Assembly (NCBI GenBank): GCA_902806215.1 | Contig: CADCVT010000121.1 | Coordinates: 1 to 27,281, forward strand | Direction of reading: 5' to 3' | Source of the DNA: an uncultured Solirubrobacteraceae bacterium | Lineage (GTDB): Bacteria; Actinomycetota; Thermoleophilia; Solirubrobacterales; Solirubrobacteraceae | Length of the DNA stretch: 27,281 nucleotides | Part shown: one piece after another, positions 21,850 to 27,281 of the stretch | How the letters are laid out: each line of letters starts with the position of its first letter | Numbering within the stretch: the stretch's first letter is position 1 | Program-made: the position numbers and the translations under genes | Notes under the pieces: model-generated | The model's input: only the letters and a program-made list of their open reading frames with translations | Database searches by the model: none | What the model was told of the DNA's origin: nothing

Positions 21850-23232
21850 ATGGCCGGGATCCAGATGAGCGGGCTCGCGTCCGGTATGGACACGGCCGCG
21901 CTGATCACCCAGCTCATGAACGTCGAGCGGCTTCCGCGCGCCCGCATGGAGCGCCAGCAGGCGGCCGTGCAGCAGCGCCAGGACGTCCTCAAGGAGCTCA
22001 ACCTGAAGCTCAAGGCGCTGAAGAACGCCGCTACGGACCTCCAGTCCGGCGCGGTGTGGAGCCCGGCCCGCAGCGCGGTCTCCGACGACTCGGCGCGCGT
22101 CAGCGTCCGTGCCAGCGGCGGCGCGATCACGCCCGGCACCTACGACGTCGAGGTCCAGCAGCTCGCCACCGCGGCGACGCAGTCGTGGACGCACCAGGTG
22201 CGCCCCAACGCGCACCAGCTGACGATCACCGACTCGGCGACCGGCACACCGGTCCTGGTGGACATCGCGAGCAACTCGACGCTCGACCAGGTCGTCGCCG
22301 CGGTCAACGCCAAGGCCGAGTCGCCCGTCACGGCGTTCAACGACAACGGCCAGATCACGTTCACCTCGAAGACGATCGGCGCCTCGAGCGCCTTCACCGT
22401 CTCCGGCTCGTCGCTGAGCGCGCAGACCGCGCAGGGCGGCGGCACGAACGCCGCGTTCACGGTCAACGGCGTCGCGCACACCTCGACGAACAACGTCTCG
22501 ACGACGGCCGTCGCGGGTGTCGAGATCACGCTCGGCGGCCTGTCGGTCCCCGGCACGCCGGTCCGTGTCACGACCGCGGAGACGCCGGTCGAGAAGTCGA
22601 CCGTCTCGGCGAAGATGAAGGCGTTCGTCGACGCCTACAACGCGGTCGTCGACTTCTCCCGGGCCAAGCTCGCCGAGAAGCCCAACCCCAAGGCCGCGAC
22701 GATGACCGAGGCCAAGGTCGGCGTCCTCTACGGCGACCGCGGCGTCACTCAGATCCTCAGCAACCTGCGCCGGGCGATGATGGACCCGATCGCCGGCAAC
22801 CCGGACGCCCAGAACGAGATGCACGAGATCGGCATCTCCACCGGCGCCGCCGTCTCGACCGTCCAGCAGGACAAGGTCGCCGGCCGGCTGACCTTCGACG
22901 AGACGAAGTTCAACAAGGCCTGGGAGACGAACCGCGGCGACGTCGAGAAGCTCCTGCGCGGAGACGGCGTCACCGGCGGGTTCGCACAGCGCCTCGACGC
23001 GCTCGTCGCCCCGCTCGTCGAGGCCGGCGGCACGTTCGACGGCCGCATCACCGCGACCCAGAGCCAGCTCAAGACCTTCACCGACTCGCTCGCCCGCATC
23101 GACCGGCGGCTCGAGCGCAAGGAGGACTTCTACCGGCGTCAGTTCACGACGCTGGAGACCGCGCTTCAGCGCGCGCAGTCCATGCAGACCGAGATGTCCG
23201 GCCAGCTCGCCGGGCTGAGCAGCAACAAGTAG
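21850..23232 (+). CDS. fliD: Filament cap protein FliD
   Basis: A 460-residue cap protein (HAP2) that folds exported flagellin at the filament tip. The N-terminus is the FliD signature (MSGLASGMDTAALITQLMNVERLPRARMERQQ). A central beta domain includes TYDVEVQQLATAATQSW, and the hook-associated repeat region has TAETPVEKSTVSAKMKAFVDAYNAVVDF. The C-terminal coiled region (IDRRLERKEDFYRRQFTTLETALQRAQSMQ) and its last residues match the D0 helix that binds FliT in other species. Length is typical. AGGGAAG lies upstream of the ATG. A hairpin that overlaps the fliS promoter follows the stop. Confidence 0.96.
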   Translation: MAGIQMSGLASGMDTAALITQLMNVERLPRARMERQQAAVQQRQDVLKELNLKLKALKNAATDLQSGAVWSPARSAVSDDSARVSVRASGGAITPGTYDVEVQQLATAATQSWTHQVRPNAHQLTITDSATGTPVLVDIASNSTLDQVVAAVNAKAESPVTAFNDNGQITFTSKTIGASSAFTVSGSSLSAQTAQGGGTNAAFTVNGVAHTSTNNVSTTAVAGVEITLGGLSVPGTPVRVTTAETPVEKSTVSAKMKAFVDAYNAVVDFSRAKLAEKPNPKAATMTEAKVGVLYGDRGVTQILSNLRRAMMDPIAGNPDAQNEMHEIGISTGAAVSTVQQDKVAGRLTFDETKFNKAWETNRGDVEKLLRGDGVTGGFAQRLDALVAPLVEAGGTFDGRITATQSQLKTFTDSLARIDRRLERKEDFYRRQFTTLETALQRAQSMQTEMSGQLAGLSSNK

Positions 23233-23240
23233 TCCAACAC

Positions 23241-23262
23241 CCGCTGAGACGATCTCAAGCGG
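23241..23262 (+). terminator. Hairpin after fliD overlapping the fliS -35
   Basis: CCGCTGAGA pairs with TCTC-A-AGCGG, a 9-bp stem with one bulged A and a 3-base loop, starting 8 bases after the fliD stop. The right arm contains the TCAA of the next promoter, so termination and initiation signals share bases. Confidence 0.55.
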
Positions 23263-23281
23263 TCCTGCGGACGCCCGATCA
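23255..23281 (+). promoter_or_regulatory. Sigma-28-type promoter of fliS-fliT
   Basis: TCAA, 15 bases, then CCCGATCA followed by CC. Over the 29 bases from the -35 it aligns without gaps to the flaG promoter, both starting TCAAGCG and both ending CCGAT-N-ACC. Confidence 0.7.
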
Positions 23282-23314
23282 CCAGGGCGACCGTTGATGT
23301 CCACCGGAGGCCAG

Positions 23315-23686
23315 ATGAACCCGTACGCGTCCCCCGCGGCGTACCGACAGAGCAGCGTGATGACCGCCAGCCCAGGGCAGCTGGTCGTCATGCTCTATGA
23401 CGGCATGGCGCGCTTCCTCAAGCAGGCCGAGATCTCGGCCGAGGAGGGTGCGTGGGGTCACGCGAGCGATCGCATGACCAAGGCCGACGCGATCCTCGAC
23501 GAGCTGCTCATCACGCTCGACCTCGAGGCCGGCGGCGAGGTCGCCACCCGCCTGCAGGGCATCTACGTCTTCTGCAAGAAGCTCCTGATCGACGCCCGCG
23601 TGGAGCGCGACGTCGACCACGTGCGCCACGCGGCCCGGCTGCTCGCCAGCCTGCGCGAGGCGTGGGCCGAGGCCGCCGCGGCATGA
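23315..23686 (+). CDS. fliS: Flagellin export chaperone FliS
   Basis: A 123-residue four-helix cytoplasmic chaperone that keeps flagellin unfolded for export. It has the family start MNPYASPAAYRQSSVMTASPGQLVVMLYDGMARFLKQA, then ERDVDHVRHAARLLASLREAW near the end. ATG 23315 is preferred because GGAGG lies four bases upstream and the family normally begins with N-P-Y; an in-frame ATG at 23297 would add six residues. Its stop overlaps the next ATG (ATGA). Confidence 0.94.
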   Translation: MNPYASPAAYRQSSVMTASPGQLVVMLYDGMARFLKQAEISAEEGAWGHASDRMTKADAILDELLITLDLEAGGEVATRLQGIYVFCKKLLIDARVERDVDHVRHAARLLASLREAWAEAAAA

Positions 23687-24006
23687 CCGACGCGCTGCGC
23701 CGTCTCGTCGAGCTGGCGAACGCCGAGCACCGTCTCGTCGCCGCCGCCGAGGCCGACGAGCTCGCCGCCGTGCAGGACGGCATGGCGCAGGCGTTGTCCG
23801 AGCTGCCCGACTTCCTCGACGCCGACTCGCGCACCCGCCTGGCCGAGGCCTACGCGCTGCGGGAGCGCACGATCACGCTGCTGCGCGCCGCCCGCGACGA
23901 GGCGGCTGCCGAGGTCGCCAAGCTCGATCACGGCCGCTCCGCGGTCCGCGGCTACGCGCCCGCCGGCATGTCTGCCGGTACGTCGAGCGTCGACAGCAGC
24001 GTCTAG
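23683..24006 (+). CDS. FliT-like small helical flagellar protein
   Basis: A 107-residue, largely helical protein (LRRLVELANAEHRLVAAAEADELAAVQ, then ALRERTITLLRAARDEAAAEVAKLDHGRSAVRGY). The size, coiled-coil character and ATGA overlap with fliS match the position of FliT, the chaperone of FliD. Sequence similarity in this family is too weak to confirm by eye, so the name rests mostly on context. The tail of about 20 residues is Ser/Gly-rich and probably disordered. The flgB promoter starts four bases after its stop. Confidence 0.7.
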   Translation: MTDALRRLVELANAEHRLVAAAEADELAAVQDGMAQALSELPDFLDADSRTRLAEAYALRERTITLLRAARDEAAAEVAKLDHGRSAVRGYAPAGMSAGTSSVDSSV

Positions 24007-24010
24007 CCCC

Positions 24011-24037
24011 TCAAGAACGGGCGGCGGGGTCCGATGA
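24011..24037 (+). promoter_or_regulatory. Sigma-28-type promoter of flgB-flgC-fliE
   Basis: TCAA, 15 bases, then TCCGATGA followed by CC. It begins four bases after the preceding gene and leaves a leader of about 70 bases before the flgB ATG. Rod and basal-body genes are usually earlier in the hierarchy, so sigma-28 control here is notable. Confidence 0.7.
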
Positions 24038-24042
24038 CCCCG
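24025..24042. repeat. Perfect inverted repeat over the flgB -10 element
   Basis: CGGGGTC-CGAT-GACCCCG is a 7-bp stem whose loop is the CGAT core of the -10 element. It may be a terminator for the fliS-fliT unit, an operator, or both. Confidence 0.5.
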
Positions 24043-24116
24043 GGTGCCCGCCATGGACGGTGGGCGCCGGACAAGAGCCCAGGGACGGGTTCGCCCAACG
24101 CTTCACCCGTTCCACC

Positions 24117-24464
24117 ATGCTCTTCGACGCCACTCACTTCGCCCTCGAACGCGCCCTGCAGGGTTCGTCGATGCGCCACGCCGCGCTCAGCGAGAACATC
24201 GCGAACGTCAACACGGTGGGCTACCGCCGCAAGGACGTCGACTTCCACAGCGCGCTGCAGGCCGCCATGCCCGGCGGCAAGAGCGCGATCGGCTCCGTGC
24301 CCTTCGCGACCAACGTCGACGACGCCGCTCCGGTGCGCGCCGACGGCAACTCGGTCGACATGGACACCGAGAACGCCGCCCTTGCGCAGAACGCCCTCGA
24401 GTACGAGGCGCTCACCCAGGTGCTGCGCGCCCGCGACGAGATCATCCGGACGGCGCTGGGCTAG
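24117..24464 (+). CDS. flgB: Proximal rod protein FlgB
   Basis: A 115-residue rod protein. It shows the FlgB pattern LERALQGSSMRHAALSENIANVNTVGYRRKDVDFHSAL and a C-terminal helix (NALEYEALTQVLRARDEIIRTAL). The ATG at 24117 starts the conserved region; the frame is open upstream and an earlier GTG at 24060 would add 19 unconserved residues. flgC follows after two bases. FlgB, FlgC and FliE build the base of the rod on the FliF ring, which is encoded next. Confidence 0.94.
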   Translation: MLFDATHFALERALQGSSMRHAALSENIANVNTVGYRRKDVDFHSALQAAMPGGKSAIGSVPFATNVDDAAPVRADGNSVDMDTENAALAQNALEYEALTQVLRARDEIIRTALG

Positions 24465-24466
24465 TC

Positions 24467-24919
24467 ATGGGCCTCTTCGACGCGATCAGCATCTCCGGCA
24501 GCGGCCTCTCGGCCGAGCGCCTGCGGATGGACGTCACCGCCGAGAACCTCGCCAACGCGCAGTCCACGCGCGGCGCCGACGGCCAGCCGTACCGCCGCAA
24601 GGAGGTCATCCTCAAGCAGGCCGACGGGAACTTCGAGAGCGCGCTGCGCCGCGCGAGCGCCAACGGCTCGAGCTCGCAGACGCCGGTCGGCCGCGGCGTC
24701 GAGGTCTCGGCGATCGTCGAGGACACCGCCCCGAACCGTCAGGTCTACGACCCCGGCCATCCCGACGCCAACCCGCAGGGCTACGTCGAGATGCCGAACG
24801 TCGACTCGGTCACCGAGATGGTCGACCTCATCTCCTCCTCGCGCGCCTACGAGGCGAACGTCACCGCGATGCAGACCGCGAAGTCCATGTTCACCCGCAC
24901 CCTCGACCTCCTCAAGTAG
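24467..24919 (+). CDS. flgC: Proximal rod protein FlgC
   Basis: A 150-residue rod protein beginning MGLFDAISISGSGLSAERLRMDV, then AENLANAQSTRG, the rod-family N-terminal signature. The region RQVYDPGHPDANPQGYVEMPNV followed by EMVDLISSSRAYEANVTAMQTAKSMF is diagnostic of FlgC. Length is typical. It lies two bases after flgB and two bases before fliE, in the usual flgBC-fliE order. Confidence 0.96.
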   Translation: MGLFDAISISGSGLSAERLRMDVTAENLANAQSTRGADGQPYRRKEVILKQADGNFESALRRASANGSSSQTPVGRGVEVSAIVEDTAPNRQVYDPGHPDANPQGYVEMPNVDSVTEMVDLISSSRAYEANVTAMQTAKSMFTRTLDLLK

Positions 24920-24921
24920 CG

Positions 24922-25233
24922 ATGCCGATCGATCCCGCCTTCCTCACGACGGGCCCCGACTGGAACATCTCGCTCGAGGCTCCGGGCGGTGCCGCCGTCG
25001 ACGTCGCCCCGAGCCAGGACTTCGGCGGCGTGCTCGGCAAGCAGATCCAGAACCTCGCCGACATGCAGACCGACGCGGCCAAGGCCTCGAACGAGCTTGC
25101 GACCGGCACCGCGACGGACCCCGCCGAGACGGTCATGGCCGTCGAGCGCGCCCGTCTCTCCATGCAGATGGCGTCGACGCTCCGCACCAAGGGCGTCGAG
25201 GCCATGAACGACATCTTCCACACCCAGGTATGA
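24922..25233 (+). CDS. fliE: Hook-basal body protein FliE
   Basis: A 103-residue protein that links the MS ring to the rod. The first 45 residues are variable. The conserved part starts with DFGGVLGKQIQNLADMQTDAAKASNELATG and ends with AVERARLSMQMASTLRTKGVEAMNDIFHTQV, the FliE C-terminal helix. The ATG is two bases after the flgC stop and has no clear ribosome-binding site of its own, suggesting coupled translation. Confidence 0.94.
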   Translation: MPIDPAFLTTGPDWNISLEAPGGAAVDVAPSQDFGGVLGKQIQNLADMQTDAAKASNELATGTATDPAETVMAVERARLSMQMASTLRTKGVEAMNDIFHTQV

Positions 25234-25318
25234 GACGGGCCCCCCACCCACCCGTCCATTCCTAGACCCCTCGCACGTTCCCTAACCCCTCTCGCTTCCG
25301 TCCCCCTCCCGGAGCCTC

Positions 25319-26848
25319 ATGCCAGCCCTCCTCCAGCAGATGTCCCCCAAGGGACGCATCGTTCTCGCCGCCTCCGCGGCGGGGATCCTCATCGTCGCGT
25401 TCATGATGTTCCGGCTCGCCACCGCGCCGAGCTACTCGACGATGATGACCGGGCTCGACCCGGCCGAGGTGGGCCAGATCACGGCCGCGCTCGACGAGAA
25501 GGGCATCCCGTACGAGCTGCAGAACAACGGCACCGCGCTGGCGGTCGAGAAGGCGCAGTCCGGCGCGGCGCGCGTCGCGCTCGCCGAGGGTGGCGTGAGC
25601 GGCGGCGGCGCCGGCTCCGAGCAGCCCGGCTACGAGCTCCTCAAGGACCAGAAGCTCGGCGCCTCGGACTTCCAGCAGCGCATCACGTACCAGCGTGCGC
25701 TCGAGGGCGAGCTCGCCCGCACCGTCGACCAGATCGAGGGCGTCAACGGCGCCGAGGTCCAGCTCACCCTCCCCGAGGACGAGCTGTTCGCCGACGAGAA
25801 GAAGCCGGCCACCGCGGCCGTGCTCCTCGGCGGCTCGTCGACCTCGCTCGACGCCGCGTCCGTGAAGGGCGTCGCCAACCTCGTCTCCTCCTCGGTCGAG
25901 AACCTCAAGACCGACAACGTGACCATCACCGACGCGACCGGCCGGATGCTGTGGCCGAACAACGCGCCGGGCTCCGAGGGCGCGCAGATGGCGAGCAAGA
26001 CCGCCGCCGAGGCGAAGTACGCCAACGAGCTCGAGTCGTCGCTGAACGCGCTGCTCATGCGCACCGTCGGCCCCGACAAGGCCCAGGTCAAGGTCAAGGC
26101 CGACCTCGACGTCGACCAGGTCAAGGAGAAGCAGCTGCGCTTCGCCCGCAAGGGCACGCCGGCCGAGGAGCTCGAGGAGACCGAGAAGCTCGAGGGCAAC
26201 GGCGCGGGCGGCACCGGTGCCGGCACCCGCGCGAACATCCCGACCTACGCGGCCGCCGAGCGCGGCGGCGCCGGGGCGTCGAACTACGAGAAGGAGAGCC
26301 GGACGACGAAGTACAACGTCGACCGCACCGTGACCGACAGCGTCCGCGCGCCGGGCACGGTCAACCGCCTTGACGTCGCGCTCGTCCTCGACAAGTCGCT
26401 CGGGCCGCAGCGCGCCGAGCTCGAGAAGGCGATCGCCGGCGCGGCGGGCATCCAGCGCGACCGCGGCGATTCGATCGTCACGAGCCAGCTCGCCTTCGCC
26501 AAGCAGCCCGAGACCAAGGAGGCCGCCGCCGGGGTGGGTGGGATCGCATCGGAGGGCGCGGCCGACATGGCCAAGTACGGCGGGCTCGGCCTCGCGTCGC
26601 TGCTCTTCCTGCTCTTCGTCGGGCGCCACCTGCGCAAGCGCGAGGGCGAGGCCCTGATGGACGAGCCGATGTGGCTGCGTCAGATCGAGGCCCCGCAGTC
26701 GCTGTCCGAGCTCGAGGCCGCGCAGTCGGCCGGCGCCGGCGGCCCGACCTCGGCGCTCGACCAGCGCAAGAAGGTCGAGGAGGCCGTGCGCAAGGAGCCC
26801 GAGCGCGTCGCCGCCCAGGTCCGCAACTGGCTGTCGGAGGACCTCTAG
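25319..26848 (+). CDS. fliF: Flagellar MS-ring protein FliF
   Basis: A 509-residue membrane ring protein, the base of the flagellum. It has an N-terminal membrane helix (about 15-35, IVLAASAAGILIVAFMMF) and the periplasmic secretin/YscJ-like domains: YSTMMTGLDPAEVGQITAALDEKGIPY, then RITYQRALEGELARTVDQIEGVNGAEVQL. A second membrane helix is at about 420-438. The cytoplasmic C-terminus (EAVRKEPERVAAQVRNWLSEDL) binds FliG. GGAG lies five bases before the ATG. The 85-base spacer from fliE is C/T-rich without a promoter that I can recognise. Confidence 0.96.
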   Translation: MPALLQQMSPKGRIVLAASAAGILIVAFMMFRLATAPSYSTMMTGLDPAEVGQITAALDEKGIPYELQNNGTALAVEKAQSGAARVALAEGGVSGGGAGSEQPGYELLKDQKLGASDFQQRITYQRALEGELARTVDQIEGVNGAEVQLTLPEDELFADEKKPATAAVLLGGSSTSLDAASVKGVANLVSSSVENLKTDNVTITDATGRMLWPNNAPGSEGAQMASKTAAEAKYANELESSLNALLMRTVGPDKAQVKVKADLDVDQVKEKQLRFARKGTPAEELEETEKLEGNGAGGTGAGTRANIPTYAAAERGGAGASNYEKESRTTKYNVDRTVTDSVRAPGTVNRLDVALVLDKSLGPQRAELEKAIAGAAGIQRDRGDSIVTSQLAFAKQPETKEAAAGVGGIASEGAADMAKYGGLGLASLLFLLFVGRHLRKREGEALMDEPMWLRQIEAPQSLSELEAAQSAGAGGPTSALDQRKKVEEAVRKEPERVAAQVRNWLSEDL

Positions 26849-26851
26849 GCC

Positions 26852-27281
26852 ATGTCGACCGACCTCGCCCTCCAGACCGCGCCGGGGGAGCTGGCCCCGG
26901 CCGTCCCGCCGTCGCAGTTCGCGGGGCTCAAGGGCCGGCAGAAGGCCGCCGTCCTGCTCATCGCGCTCGGCGCGCAGAACGCCGCCGAGATCCTCAAGCA
27001 CCTCTCCGACCGCGAGGTCGAGACGCTGTCGCTCGAGATGAGCGCGCTCGACCGCGTGCGTCCCGAGGAGACCGACATCGTCTTCGGCGAGCTCTCCGAG
27101 CGCGTCATCGCGTCCGAGGCGATCCGCTCCGGCGGCGTCGAGTACGCCCGCGAGGTGCTCGAGCACCTGCTCGGCCCCGATCGCGCCCGCGAGGTGCTGG
27201 CGATCGTCACCGAGGTCCAGGAGGGCAAGCCCTTCGACTTCGTGCGCCGCACGCCGCCCGAGCAGATCGCCGCCTTCATGA
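26852..27281 (+). CDS. fliG: Flagellar motor switch protein FliG (5' part, runs off the window)
   Basis: The first 143 residues of FliG. After a short Pro/Ala-rich leader the sequence shows GLKGRQKAAVLLIALGAQNAAEILKHLSDREVETLSLEMSALDRV, the FliG N-terminal domain that binds FliF, then ARREVLAIV-like helices of the middle domain (RAREVLAIVTEVQEGKPFDFVRR). It starts three bases after the fliF stop. The right edge of the window truncates it, so motor and torque-generating residues cannot be inspected. Confidence 0.93.
   Translation, partial: MSTDLALQTAPGELAPAVPPSQFAGLKGRQKAAVLLIALGAQNAAEILKHLSDREVETLSLEMSALDRVRPEETDIVFGELSERVIASEAIRSGGVEYAREVLEHLLGPDRAREVLAIVTEVQEGKPFDFVRRTPPEQIAAFM

Noticed and set aside
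25262..27166. Long (634-codon) minus-strand open frame
   Set aside because: Antisense to fliF and fliG with low-complexity composition and no family motif.

Overview
This is a very GC-rich, gene-dense window from a flagellated actinobacterium. The gene order fhaA-fhaB-pstP-rodA-pbpA-pknB is an actinobacterial signature. The flagellar genes, codon bias and a kinase with a discoidin-like ectodomain suggest Thermoleophilia/Solirubrobacterales; that finer placement is an inference and was not checked by any search.

Region 1 (about 1-10440) handles cell-wall growth and its signalling. A tightly overlapping plus-strand operon encodes two FHA proteins, a PP2C phosphatase, the RodA glycosyltransferase, a class B PBP, a four-PASTA Ser/Thr kinase and D-Ala-D-Ala ligase. 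Facing it, and overlapping ddl by 7 bp, is a second membrane Ser/Thr kinase with a predicted discoidin-like extracellular domain. That kinase in turn overlaps head-to-head with a DsbA-fold protein that has lost the second active-site cysteine.

Region 2 (10505-16615, minus strand) is a flagellar operon reading flgG-flgJ(N-terminal domain only)-flgN-flgK-flgL-fliW-csrA-fliC. It is preceded by a separately transcribed flgF. The genes chain through stop/start overlaps, and flagellin comes last behind a leader with four GGA motifs, next to csrA and fliW.

Region 3 (16654-18612) holds a divergent fliK-like/fhlB/DUF1653 trio. A strong hairpin separates it from the convergent sigma-28 (FliA/WhiG) gene.

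Region 4 (18867-27281, plus strand) holds a large TPR-GT2-TPR glycosyltransferase (candidate flagellin glycosyltransferase), then flaG-fliD, fliS-fliT, flgB-flgC-fliE, fliF and the start of fliG.

The most informative non-coding signal is a recurring promoter, T(C/A)(A/C)A-N15-NCCGATNA. It occurs with exactly 15 bp spacing in front of flgG, flgF, the glycosyltransferase, flaG, fliS and flgB. It resembles the classical sigma-28 consensus (TAAA-N15-GCCGATAA), and the sigma factor likely to read it is encoded in the same window. Several of these promoters overlap or abut inverted repeats. A 15-bp sequence is shared exactly between the flgF/flgG spacer and the spacer upstream of the sigma gene, suggesting a second layer of control. 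No tRNA, rRNA, CRISPR array or insertion sequence was seen, and no gene-free stretch exceeds 300 bases.
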